DNA of 64,000 nucleotides from Lentisphaerae bacterium GWF2_57_35. Its GTDB lineage: Bacteria > Verrucomicrobiota > Kiritimatiellia > CAIQIC01 > GWF2-57-35. Below, one piece after another: positions 8,580-17,204 of the stretch. The stretch spans positions 1 through 64,000 of the forward strand of contig MHBK01000001.1 in the NCBI GenBank assembly GCA_001804865.1, given 5' to 3'. The notes beneath the pieces were generated by a model. It worked only from the letters and a program-made list of their open reading frames with translations, was not told where the DNA came from and ran no database searches. A program made the position numbers and the translations under genes. Each line of letters opens with the position of its first letter. Within the stretch, counting starts at the first letter, position 1.

Positions 8580-9259
8580 GCGGCGCCTCCGGGCGGCAGC
8601 AGCTCGCGCAGCGGGCACTCGCCGCATTGGGGGGTCGGGCGGCAGTGCTGTTTGCCCAGGGCCACGATCAGGGCATGATACTCGTTAAAAAGCGCCGTCT
8701 CGTTGGAAAGTTGAGCGCGAAAAAGCGCGGCAACCTCGTCGTACGAATCGCTTTCCCGAATCCAGCGATGCCGGAGAAGCACCCGGCGCGTATAAGCGTC
8801 GACCACAAAGACAGGACGGCGCGCCACATACAGCAGGATGCTGTCCGCCGTTTCCGGGCCGATGCCGTTGACGCGCAGCAAAACGCGCCGGAGCTCGTCC
8901 GTTTCTTCGGCCAGCAGCTTGTCGAGACGGCCTTCATACGCCTGCGTCACCAGGGTCGTGAAGGCGCGCAGCCGCCGGGCCTTGACGTTGTGATAGCCGG
9001 CCGGCCGAATCCACTGGGCGAGCGTTTCCAGCGGGGTTCGATGCAGCGCCTCGAGGGACAGGGCTTTTTCCTCTTTCAGGCGCCGGATGGCTTTTTCAAC
9101 ATTTGCCCAAGCCGTATTTTGGGTGAGAATGGCGCCCGCAATAATTTCGATGTCCGTCTCCCCGGGCCACCAGTGCTGAGGGCCCCAACGCTCCAGCAAG
9201 CGGTCGAAGGCCTCGTTCAGAGGCTTGCGTTTAGTTGGCCTGGCTTTTTTTTCCTTCAT
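8576..9259 (-). CDS. HhH-GPD base-excision DNA glycosylase (endonuclease III-related)
   Basis: A 227-residue protein with the helix-hairpin-helix/GPD core: LLRVNGIGPETADSILLYV followed by VFVVDAYTRRVL, which carries the catalytic Asp. The Lys of classical Nth (GVGRKTA) is replaced by Glu, so it is likely monofunctional, as in the MagIII/Mja-type branch. The C-terminal iron-sulfur loop is incomplete: three cysteines are visible (QHCRPTPQCGECPL), but the usual fourth is absent. It removes damaged bases from DNA; the exact lesion cannot be told from sequence. Confidence 0.85.
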   Translation of the reverse strand: MKEKKARPTKRKPLNEAFDRLLERWGPQHWWPGETDIEIIAGAILTQNTAWANVEKAIRRLKEEKALSLEALHRTPLETLAQWIRPAGYHNVKARRLRAFTTLVTQAYEGRLDKLLAEETDELRRVLLRVNGIGPETADSILLYVARRPVFVVDAYTRRVLLRHRWIRESDSYDEVAALFRAQLSNETALFNEYHALIVALGKQHCRPTPQCGECPLRELLPPGGAA

Positions 9260-9328
9260 AAATGGCAGCTTGATCCCTCGGTGTTCTGCGAGTACGATTA
9301 AGCGGCAACAGGCGAAGATTCAAACAAA

Positions 9329-10714
9329 ATGAAAATACATTTTCTTGGCGGCGTCGATACGGTAACCGGTTCACAGCACATCATTGAAGCCAACGGCAAA
9401 CGGGTCTTGAGGGATTGCGGACTTTTCCAGGGCAAGCGGAAAGAGGCGGATTTGATCAATCGCGCGCTCCCGTTCGATGCAAAATCCATTCATAGCATGG
9501 TCCTTTCGCACGCGCATGTCGACCATTGCGGAAACATCCCTTCGCTGGTCAAAAAAGGTTTTCAGGGGCCGATTTACACCACAACGGCCACGTCCGAGTT
9601 GTGTTCGATCATGTTGCGCGACGCCGCAAAAATCCAGGAGCAGGATGCGGCCTATCTGAACCAGAAATCGAACCGCAAGGGGCTTGAGCCGGTGATTCCG
9701 CTGTATACCAACGAGGATGCGGAGAAGTCTCTTCCGTTTTTCCGGGGATATCGTTACGGGGATACCGTGGAAGCGGCGCCGGGCATGGCGGTTACGTTTC
9801 ATGAAGCCGGCCATATCCTGGGCGCGGCCTTGACGACGTTCGAGCTCGTCGAGAAAGGCCGGAAATTGCGCGTAGGATTTGCCATCGACCTGGGGCGCAA
9901 CGAGCTGCCCCTGATCCGCAATCCCGAAGTGATGAAAAACCTGGATGTGCTCGTGGTGGAAAGCACCTACGGCGACCGGCTGCACGACGAGCCGGGCCAG
10001 GCGGAGGAACAACTCTTTCAGGCCATCTCCAAGACGATCGCGCGGGGCGGCAAGGTCATCATCCCGTCGTTTGCCCTGGAGCGGGCACAGGAAATCATCT
10101 TTCACCTGAGTTCCCTGGTGTCGAAAAAACGCCTGCCGCGGATTCCCATTTATGTCGACAGCCCAATGGCCGCCGCGGTTTCCAAGGTGTTCGAGATGAA
10201 CTACGATTATCTCGACGACGATATCCGGGCCCTCAGCAATATTGTCGGCTCGGCCATCGAGCCCCCGTGGGTGCATTTCATCGGTTCGGTGGAGGAGTCG
10301 AAAACCATTTCCGATGCGGATACGCCCTGCGTGGTCATCGCGGCCTCGGGCATGTGCGAGCACGGACGCGTCTTGCATCATCTCAAACACGGCATCACCA
10401 ATCCCCTTCATACCATTTTGATCGTCGGCTTTCAGGCCCAGTACACCCTCGGACGCCGGCTGGTGGAGGGCGAAACGAAGGTCAAGATCTTTGGCGATAT
10501 GTTCGAGCGCAAGGCGGAAGTGATCGTCCTCAACGCCTTCAGCGCGCACGCCGATCGGAACGACTTGCTGAACTATATCGGATTGATCGATCCGAAGAAG
10601 GTGTTTTTGGCGCATGGAGAAACGGATCAACGAACTTCTCTCGCCGAGGCGTTGCGCGATCAAAAAACCGGCGATGTATTCATGCCCGTAAAGGGCGACG
10701 TAGTCGAATTGTAA
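9329..10714 (+). CDS. Metallo-beta-lactamase/beta-CASP RNA-processing nuclease family protein
   Basis: A 461-residue protein with the beta-CASP layout: metallo-beta-lactamase motif 2 SHAHVDHCG (His61, His63, Asp65, His66), motif 3 EAGHILGA, motif 4 with Asp in FAIDLGR, then the beta-CASP insert (IPSFALERAQEI, YVDSPMA, AASGMCEHGRVLHHL). A C-terminal FSAHADRNDLL and FLAHGE (motif C His) follow. All metal ligands are present. It is like the bacterial CPSF73/YsgA-type exonucleases that process RNA 3' ends. The gene ends 4 bp before era; co-transcription is likely. Confidence 0.88.
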   Translation: MKIHFLGGVDTVTGSQHIIEANGKRVLRDCGLFQGKRKEADLINRALPFDAKSIHSMVLSHAHVDHCGNIPSLVKKGFQGPIYTTTATSELCSIMLRDAAKIQEQDAAYLNQKSNRKGLEPVIPLYTNEDAEKSLPFFRGYRYGDTVEAAPGMAVTFHEAGHILGAALTTFELVEKGRKLRVGFAIDLGRNELPLIRNPEVMKNLDVLVVESTYGDRLHDEPGQAEEQLFQAISKTIARGGKVIIPSFALERAQEIIFHLSSLVSKKRLPRIPIYVDSPMAAAVSKVFEMNYDYLDDDIRALSNIVGSAIEPPWVHFIGSVEESKTISDADTPCVVIAASGMCEHGRVLHHLKHGITNPLHTILIVGFQAQYTLGRRLVEGETKVKIFGDMFERKAEVIVLNAFSAHADRNDLLNYIGLIDPKKVFLAHGETDQRTSLAEALRDQKTGDVFMPVKGDVVEL

Positions 10715-10718
10715 TCTT

Positions 10719-11690
10719 ATGAACGAAAATCCCTCCAATTTAGCGGCTCCGGAACCAGGCCCCGGCGAGCTGCGCGCGGGCATGGTGGCCATTGTCGGAC
10801 GGGCCAATGTCGGCAAGTCGAGCCTGCTGAACAACATCCTGGGCGAAAAAGTCAGCATCGTCAGCCCCATCGCCCAGACCACGCGCAATTTGATCCGCGG
10901 CATCCTCACCGAACCGCGCGGGCAACTGGTCTTTCTGGATACGCCGGGCGTGCACAAGGCCACGCACGATTTGGGGCGCATCATGAACAAGGTCGCGCGG
11001 TCGGCGATCGAGGGGGTCGATGTCATCCTGTTGGTGCTGGATGTGACGGTTCCTCCCCGCGAGGAGGACGACGGCTGGATGCGCAAGCTGATCAAACTGG
11101 GCGGCGGCTGCGTGATCGCGTTCAATAAAGTCGACCACGGCCGCACGTATATCGACGCGCTTCGGCAGCTATGGGACAAAGCGGTTAAGGAGTTGGGGGA
11201 GACCTGCTCCCCGGGCTTCCTGCCGCCCCTCAAGGACCCCATCTGGATGGAAGTCTCGGCCCTGACCGGCCAGGGCATACCCGAATTGCTCACCCTTCTC
11301 TTTGACAGGGTTCCCTGCGGCCCGTTGCTTTTCCCGGCGGACGTGCTTACGGATTATCCCCGCATGATCAACATCGCCGATGTCATCCGCGAAAAATTGT
11401 ACATGCATCTGCGCGACGAACTGCCGCATCAAGTGGCGGTTTGGATCGATTCCCTGGACGAGCAGGAAGGCAAATGGGCGGTGAACGGCGCCATCTATGT
11501 CAATCAAGGCTCGCAAAAGCCCATCGTCCTCGGCGAAAAAGGCCGCCGACTGCGATCCGTAAAACGGTCGTCCGAGGGGGAGTTAAGCGCCATGTACGGT
11601 CTTCCGGTGCGGGTAAATCTGTGGATTAAAGTGGAGAAGCATTGGAGCCGGAATTTCTGGCTGCTTAAGAAATTTGGGTACGTGGAGTAA
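10719..11690 (+). CDS. era: GTPase Era
   Basis: A 323-residue GTPase needed for 30S assembly through the 3' end of 16S rRNA. G1 is GRANVGKS (residues 27-34), G2 the TTRN of QTTRNLIRG, G3 DTPG (FLDTPGVHKAT) and G4 NKVD. A C-terminal KH domain (AIYVNQGSQKPIVLGEKG and following) binds RNA. The length is slightly above the usual 300. The neighbouring beta-CASP nuclease suggests an RNA-maturation gene pair. Confidence 0.95.
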   Translation: MNENPSNLAAPEPGPGELRAGMVAIVGRANVGKSSLLNNILGEKVSIVSPIAQTTRNLIRGILTEPRGQLVFLDTPGVHKATHDLGRIMNKVARSAIEGVDVILLVLDVTVPPREEDDGWMRKLIKLGGGCVIAFNKVDHGRTYIDALRQLWDKAVKELGETCSPGFLPPLKDPIWMEVSALTGQGIPELLTLLFDRVPCGPLLFPADVLTDYPRMINIADVIREKLYMHLRDELPHQVAVWIDSLDEQEGKWAVNGAIYVNQGSQKPIVLGEKGRRLRSVKRSSEGELSAMYGLPVRVNLWIKVEKHWSRNFWLLKKFGYVE

Positions 11691-11710
11691 GGCGCGGAAA
11701 GGCTGGGGTC

Positions 11711-12757
11711 ATGGCTAATTTGGGTAAAATCACGGACGACTTTTTTCAGCGCGTCATTCGCCCGAAGTTGGGCGCGAAACGTCCGGAAGTCGTGGTCGGG
11801 CCCCAGCAGGGCATCGACGTCGGGATCATTGAACTGGGCGAATACGCCATGGCCATGACGGCTGACCCGGTGTTCATAGTGCCCGAATATGGCTTCGAAC
11901 GCTCGGCCTGGTTTGCGGTGCACATCCTGGCCAGCGATGCCGTGACCTCCGGCCTGCCGCCCGCCTATCTCTCGATCGATTTGAATCTGCCCCCTGAAAT
12001 CACCGATGGCGATCTGGAGCTGATGTGGAACGTGATCCATGAGGAATGCCGCAAGATGGGCGCGGCGGTGGTCACCGGCCATACCGGACGCTACGCCAAT
12101 TGCGCCTATCCCATGGTAGGCGGCGCCACCTTCATGGCGGTGGGCGCCCGCGACGCCTACTGCTCGCCGAAGTTTTGCCGGCCCGGCGACCAGATCGTCA
12201 TCACGAAAGGTCCGGCCGTGGAGGCGACGGGGATTTTTGCCGCGATGTTTCCCGAGCGCATCGAAGCTGCCTGCGGGGCCTCTATTCGCCAGGAAGCTGA
12301 AAAAGTCTTTTATCAGATGTCGATTGTCGAGGAAGCCCGGATTGCGGCGGCGGTGGGCACGCGGGATCATGGCGTGACGGCGATGCACGACGCGACGGAG
12401 TACGGCATTTGGGGCGGTCTGCACGAGTTGGCCAAAGCCGCCGGCCTGGGCCTGGTCGTCCATCGCGACCAGATTGTCCGAACGCCGGGCGTGGAGGAGG
12501 TCTGCCGGTTGTTCGGCATCGAACCGTTCAGCAGCATCAGCGAAGGAACCATGATCGCCATCGTGCGTCCTCATGCCTCCGCCGAAGTCCTGCGCCGGTT
12601 GCGCGACCACGGAATCCGCGCCTCCATTTGCGGCGAAATGACGTATGCGGCGGAGGGCATTCGCGTGGTGGAAGGAGGGCTGACGCGCCCCCTGGAACAT
12701 CCGGGCATCGATCCGTTTTGGGAAGCGTTTTATAACGCGTTGAAGAAGCCGGGATAA
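11711..12757 (+). CDS. AIR synthase-related (HypE/PurM-fold) protein
   Basis: A 348-residue protein of the PurM/HypE fold. The N-terminal ATP-binding half contains MTADPVFIVPEYGFERSAW and VHILASDAVTSGLPP. The C-terminal half has MHDATEYGIWGGLHELAKAA and the SSISEGTMIAIV region. HypE makes the cyano group for NiFe hydrogenase, and ThiL/PurM/SelD share the fold. HypE normally ends in a Cys-containing tail, which is absent here, and no hyp genes are nearby. It is better described as an uncharacterised AIR-synthase-family ATP-dependent enzyme. Confidence 0.8.
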   Translation: MANLGKITDDFFQRVIRPKLGAKRPEVVVGPQQGIDVGIIELGEYAMAMTADPVFIVPEYGFERSAWFAVHILASDAVTSGLPPAYLSIDLNLPPEITDGDLELMWNVIHEECRKMGAAVVTGHTGRYANCAYPMVGGATFMAVGARDAYCSPKFCRPGDQIVITKGPAVEATGIFAAMFPERIEAACGASIRQEAEKVFYQMSIVEEARIAAAVGTRDHGVTAMHDATEYGIWGGLHELAKAAGLGLVVHRDQIVRTPGVEEVCRLFGIEPFSSISEGTMIAIVRPHASAEVLRRLRDHGIRASICGEMTYAAEGIRVVEGGLTRPLEHPGIDPFWEAFYNALKKPG

Positions 12758-12808
12758 AGGGCTTTCGGGCCGAGCCCGATCATGGAATCGCGGAGGATTG
12801 GATTTATA

Positions 12809-14452
12809 ATGAACGGTTCTTTCCGTTATGGGCGTGGGCTCATTCTCGTGGCGTGCGCTTGCCTTCCTTACTTGTTCGGCGCTTTTCATGGCTTTGTGTT
12901 CGACGATCACGGCACGATCGTTGAGAACTCCTTTCTCCAAAATCCCGCGCATTCGATTCAGGCTGCCACTCTGCAAACCATCGGCGATGCCTCCGTAGTC
13001 GACGGCAACCGGCCGGTGGTCTTGTTGAGTTACTTCCTGGACCGGGCCGTCTGGGGTCTTCGGCCCTTTGGGTATCATCTGACCAATCTGCTGCTGCACG
13101 CGGCGGTCACCTTGTTGGTTTTTTCGCTGGCGCGGCGCATCGGGGATGTCCCGGGCGATTGGGCGCCCTTTGCCGCCGCCGCGCTCTTCGCGCTTCACCC
13201 GGCCTTGACGGAAGCCGTCCAACTTCCATCCTATCGCGAGGACCTGCTTTGCGTGTTGTTCATCCTGCTCTGCCTGCGCTGTTCGTTGATTGTGTCGAAA
13301 GGAGCTTCGGCCCTGGCCGTCCTGTTCATGATCCCGGCCATCCTGTCCAAGGAGTCCGCCGTGGCGATTCCCTTGCTGCTGGCGTGGCTTCATGGGCGCT
13401 TGCCGGTCCCTGTCATTTCAAGACGCAGAGCGTGGAGCCTGGTGATGGCAACCGGCGTTATCGCGGCGGTTTTTCTTGCCTGGTGGCGTCACGGGCCGGT
13501 ATTGCAGGCCGTGAATTCGTCGTGGAATGGGTTGTCGCTCCAATTCCCGTCCAACCTGCTGACCGCGCCCTGGATTTTCTTGCAGTATCTGCGCCTGCTG
13601 ATCGCGCCCTGGGCGCTGGCCGCCGATTATGTGGCGGCGCCCATAACCGGGATTCTTGATCTCCGCTTCTTCGCCGGCCTTCTGGCGATGACTTTCGTGG
13701 CGGTCGTCGCTTTCTCGGCCGGCAAAACCCCTCTGGCTGTCGGTTGCGGCTGGATGCTGCTGGCCTTTCTTCCCGTGTCCAATCTCCTTCCGCTCTTCAA
13801 TCCGATGGCCGAACGATATCTGTATCTTATCGCCGTGGGTTTTGTTTTGGCGGCGGGGTGGGGGCTGAGCCGGATACGATCACAACAAGTCGCGACCCTG
13901 GCTCTTGCTTTGATTTGCGCCCTGTTCGCAGGGCGAGTCATCGCACGGTTGGAGGATTGGAAAGACGATCCCACGATCTGGTCGGCCACGCTCGACGCGC
14001 AGCCTCGCAGCGCCAGGGCGCACACCTGGCTGGGGCTCCATCAGAAGCAACTAGGGCATCGCGAAGCCGCCCGAACGTTGTTTCAGCAAGCCGAACAATT
14101 GAATCCCCATGACGTCTCCGGCCTGCTGAATCTGGCTGTGCTCGAAGGGGAGGCTGGACGCTTTGAAGAGGCCGACCGACTTCTTCGCGAAGCCATCCGG
14201 CGGCAGCCGAAAAATATACAGGCCCATTGGAATTTGTCCGTCGCGCGGTACAACCTCGGGGACGAGGCCGGCATGATCTCTTCCCTGGAAGAGACGCTCC
14301 AACTCGATCCGTTCTATCTCCCCGCCCATCGCGCACGATTGGATTGGCTTCTGGCAACCGGTCAAAACGAAAAGGCCATCCCCGCCGCCCGCCTTCTGCT
14401 GGAAATCGATCCAACCGACAAAACCGCCCTCCACGCCCTACCCCCCCCCTAA
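12809..14452 (+). CDS. GT-C-fold membrane protein with C-terminal TPRs (TMTC-like)
   Basis: A 547-residue protein. It has many TM segments in residues 1-385, with an early luminal acidic motif FVFDDHGTIVENSF and a VAYH-like FGYHLTNLLLHA motif. The LFALHPALTEAV and KESAVAIPLLLAW motifs are typical of the TMTC/PMT-like GT-C family. At least three TPRs follow (about 400-530, for example AHTWLGLHQKQLGHREAARTLF). Related proteins are putative protein O-mannosyltransferases. The start at 12809 is chosen because GGAGG at 12792-12796 lies 12 bp upstream. The C-terminus ends in ALPPP next to a C-run. Confidence 0.75.
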   Translation: MNGSFRYGRGLILVACACLPYLFGAFHGFVFDDHGTIVENSFLQNPAHSIQAATLQTIGDASVVDGNRPVVLLSYFLDRAVWGLRPFGYHLTNLLLHAAVTLLVFSLARRIGDVPGDWAPFAAAALFALHPALTEAVQLPSYREDLLCVLFILLCLRCSLIVSKGASALAVLFMIPAILSKESAVAIPLLLAWLHGRLPVPVISRRRAWSLVMATGVIAAVFLAWWRHGPVLQAVNSSWNGLSLQFPSNLLTAPWIFLQYLRLLIAPWALAADYVAAPITGILDLRFFAGLLAMTFVAVVAFSAGKTPLAVGCGWMLLAFLPVSNLLPLFNPMAERYLYLIAVGFVLAAGWGLSRIRSQQVATLALALICALFAGRVIARLEDWKDDPTIWSATLDAQPRSARAHTWLGLHQKQLGHREAARTLFQQAEQLNPHDVSGLLNLAVLEGEAGRFEEADRLLREAIRRQPKNIQAHWNLSVARYNLGDEAGMISSLEETLQLDPFYLPAHRARLDWLLATGQNEKAIPAARLLLEIDPTDKTALHALPPP

Positions 14453-14463
14453 ATCTTCCAACC

Positions 14464-14515
14464 TTAGTCCCTTCTCCCCCTTGGACTCTTGGACTTTGGA
14501 CCTTGGACTCTTCTT
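14464..14515. repeat. TTGGACY word repeat, copy 2
   Basis: Words TTGGACT/TTGGACC are repeated four times in the gap between the convergent GT-C/TPR gene and the CheX gene. This is the same family as at 94-121. Confidence 0.6.
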
Positions 14516-15008
14516 AAATGTAGACCATCACCTTGAACGAGATGTCTGCATCGAATGACTTGAAGGGAATAATGACGCCGTGGCTTTGAACATTCATTCG
14601 GATATCGGCCGACTCGGTTTCCATGGGCGTAATCTTTCCCGACATGATCAAAGGAAGACCGAGCGCCACGCCGCCGTATTGCTCGTTATATTTGCTCTTG
14701 AGCGCGCCGGCAATGTTGTTGGCCAGTTCGCCCACGGAGTCCCGGATGCTGTCCGGATCGGCTGTATCGACCATCAGGAGTTTCTTGGCCACCAACTCGG
14801 CGGTGGCGCGATCCACGGCAAACAAGATGTACCCGACGCGCGTACCCGCGATTCCAACAATCCCGACCACATCCGCTTCCACCGGCTCGACTTTTTCCAG
14901 GACCTTGCCGGCCAGCACTTCGATGTTCAAGTAAGCCCTGAACGTGTCCTGCGTCGCGGCGATCACGGAAAACATGATTTCTTCAAATGTAACTTTGTTT
15001 TCTTTCAT
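14514..15008 (-). CDS. CheX-like chemotaxis phosphatase domain protein
   Basis: A 164-residue single-domain protein of the CheC/CheX family. It has an N-terminal EIMFSVIAATQDTF helix, strand VVGIVGIAGTRVGYILFAV, and a helix matching the phosphatase signature E-x-x-N (DSVGELANNIAGALKSK). CheX dephosphorylates CheY-P. No chemotaxis operon is in the window, but a CheY-HDOD protein (44012) and a stand-alone receiver (18380) are candidate partners. It is preceded on the minus strand by a well-spaced promoter. Confidence 0.8.
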   Translation of the reverse strand: MKENKVTFEEIMFSVIAATQDTFRAYLNIEVLAGKVLEKVEPVEADVVGIVGIAGTRVGYILFAVDRATAELVAKKLLMVDTADPDSIRDSVGELANNIAGALKSKYNEQYGGVALGLPLIMSGKITPMETESADIRMNVQSHGVIIPFKSFDADISFKVMVYI

Positions 15009-15020
15009 AAGGGTGCAATG

Positions 15021-15049
15021 TATTTACCCGTCTCACTTCGATAAATCAA
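15021..15049 (-). promoter_or_regulatory. Sigma70-type promoter of the CheX gene
   Basis: On the minus strand, TTGATT (15044-15049) and TAAATA (15021-15026) with a 17-bp spacer lie 13 bp before the CheX start codon at 15008. Confidence 0.5.
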
Positions 15050-15507
15050 GAAAGGCAGCAAGTTGATTTTGTGGATGTTACTGCAACGGTTGGAACGAAA
15101 ACGGTTGCGACAGAGCGGACCCCTCCGGAAGACGGTGGGAGAAGGGGCGTGGGATCGGCCCTTCTTTACAACTCCGAAGGAACAAATTCGGGTCGGGAAC
15201 GGACGATCGCATCGTCGAGCTGGACGCTGCCGTTGCCGAAATTCGGTCGCGGCGGAGTATACCGGGAAAAGTTTTTTTAATGGGGATTTCCGGGCCGGAC
15301 CACGATAAGTAATGGCCCATTCAGTATTTGAATGAAGACAGCCGCCTTTTCTTGGCATCTCCTATTGGCGGGACAGGCACTTGTCATGCACCACTTGTTG
15401 AAGTAGGGTGAGACAGGAGCTTGACCCATCACTCCCATTCTGAGCGGAAGACTTTCGGCATAAAGAGTTCCTCGTGATGGATTCAGCAGGGCGAAAGAGA
15501 ATCGGGA
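15050..15507. other. Intergenic region between divergent cheX-like and PAS genes
   Basis: No credible gene is visible. Part of it (15090-15140) resembles the GCGACGGAGCG / CCCCTCC intergenic repeat also seen near 26610-26690. A CATCACTCC / GATGG stretch and a weak GGGA ribosome site precede the PAS gene. Confidence 0.4.
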
Positions 15508-17193
15508 ATGGAAATGAAAAAGGACGAAGTCTCTCAGGCAAATCTGATGGTGGATGAACAACGGCAGGCGTCCCAATACGCCAGGAGTCTGCTCGAAGCG
15601 AGTCTGGACCCGCTGGTGACGATCAGTCCGGAAGGCAAGATCACCGACGTCAATGAAGCGACCATCAAGGTGACTGGAATCTCCCGCGAAAAACTCATCG
15701 GAACGGACTTCTCGAACTATTTCACGGAACCGGAGAAAGCCCGTGAAGGTTATCAGCAGGTTTTTGCAAAGGGTTCGGTTACCGACTATCCCCTGACCAT
15801 CCGGCATAACAACGGGCGGTTGACGGACGTGCTCTACAACGCCTCGGTCTATCGGGACGTACAAGGCCATGTGCTGGGAGTCTTCGCCGCCGCCAGGGAC
15901 GTGACGGAATCCAAGAGCGTCATGCGCGACTTTGCCGAAACGAAAAACTTCCTGGATAATATTCTTCAGAGTTCAACCAAGTACTCCATTATCGGAAAAG
16001 ACCTCAACCACCGCATCCTCTCGTGGAACGAAGGAGCCAAGAGAAACTACGGTTACACCGCCGAAGAGATCATCGGCCAGGACTCGGTGGTGCTGCATAC
16101 GTCCGAGGACGTGAAAGCTGGAGCCGTGGAACGGCTGCTGGCGAGGGCGTACGAGGAAGGACTGGCGGAAGGCGAGTTCATGCGCGTCCGGAAGAACGGT
16201 TCCCGCTTCATAGCGAGCGTCGTGGTGACGCGACGAAACGACGCTACGGGCCGTCCCATCGGCTATTTGCTGATGAGCAACGACATCTCCGAGAAGAAGC
16301 AGGCGGAGGAACAACTGCGGCAGGCGTCCCAGTATGTGCGAAGCCTGGTTGAATCGTCTCTCGACCCGCTGGTCACCATCAGCGCCGACGGGAAGATCAC
16401 GGACGTCAACGAGGCCACGATCGCCGTCACCGGCGTTTCGCGCGAACAACTGATCGGCACCGATTTCTCCAACTATTTTACCGAGCCTGGGAAGGCGCGG
16501 GAAGGCTACGAACAGGTCTTTGCCAAAGGCTTCGTCACGGACTATCCCCTGACGATCCACCACCGGGACGGACGGCTCACCGACGTGCTCTACAATGCCA
16601 GCGTTTACAAGGACGAGCGCGGCCATGTGCTGGGCGTGTTCGCGGCCGCACGGGATGTCACGGCTCAAAAGCAGGCGTCGCAGTATGCGCGAAGCCTGAT
16701 CGAATCTTCGCTGGACCCGCTGGTCACCATCAGCGCCGACGGGAAGATCACCGATGTCAACGAGGCGACGATCAAAGTCACGGGCGTTCCGCGCGAACAA
16801 CTGATCGGCACCGACTTCTCCAACTATTTTACCGAGCCTGGGAAAGCGAGGGAAGGCTACCGGCAGGTTTTCGCCAAGGGCTTTGTCACGGACTATCCCC
16901 TGACCATCCGGCATAACGACGGGCGGTTGACGGACGTGCTCTACAACGCCAGCGTTTACAGGGACAGCCGGGACAACGTCCTGGGTGTTTTTGCCGCGGC
17001 TCGCGACGTGACGGGGAGAAAGAAGGTTGAGGAGGAATTGGCGGAACAGCGTCGCCGGGAACTGGATCGCCTGGCCGAGCTGGAGAAATTCCAGAAATTG
17101 ACCGTGGGACGCGAACTCAAGATGGTGGAACTTAAAAAGGAAATCGAAGAGCTTAAAGGGGAGAATCAGGCGCTGAAGGGGAAACAGGGCTGA
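15508..17193 (+). CDS. Multi-PAS sensor protein without an output domain
   Basis: A 561-residue soluble protein with four PAS/PAC units at about residues 20-140, 145-265, 270-385 and 390-505, followed by a helical coiled-coil tail (about 505-561, Glu/Lys-rich). Units 1, 3 and 4 are almost identical in protein and DNA (S-L-D-P-L-V-T-I-S core, TDVNEATI, GTDFSNYFTEP, DYPLTI, VLYNASVY), so they arose by recent tandem duplication. Unit 2 is a different PAS. No kinase or cyclase domain is present. The kinase gene starts 11 bp later, so this protein probably supplies sensing in trans. The ligand is unknown. Confidence 0.85.
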   Translation: MEMKKDEVSQANLMVDEQRQASQYARSLLEASLDPLVTISPEGKITDVNEATIKVTGISREKLIGTDFSNYFTEPEKAREGYQQVFAKGSVTDYPLTIRHNNGRLTDVLYNASVYRDVQGHVLGVFAAARDVTESKSVMRDFAETKNFLDNILQSSTKYSIIGKDLNHRILSWNEGAKRNYGYTAEEIIGQDSVVLHTSEDVKAGAVERLLARAYEEGLAEGEFMRVRKNGSRFIASVVVTRRNDATGRPIGYLLMSNDISEKKQAEEQLRQASQYVRSLVESSLDPLVTISADGKITDVNEATIAVTGVSREQLIGTDFSNYFTEPGKAREGYEQVFAKGFVTDYPLTIHHRDGRLTDVLYNASVYKDERGHVLGVFAAARDVTAQKQASQYARSLIESSLDPLVTISADGKITDVNEATIKVTGVPREQLIGTDFSNYFTEPGKAREGYRQVFAKGFVTDYPLTIRHNDGRLTDVLYNASVYRDSRDNVLGVFAAARDVTGRKKVEEELAEQRRRELDRLAELEKFQKLTVGRELKMVELKKEIEELKGENQALKGKQG

Positions 17194-17204
17194 GGAGCGC
17201 GATC

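Noticed and set aside
11711..12757. Hydrogenase maturation factor HypE
   Set aside because: The fold fits, but the Cys tail and all other hyp genes are missing, so only the general AIR-synthase-like call is made.
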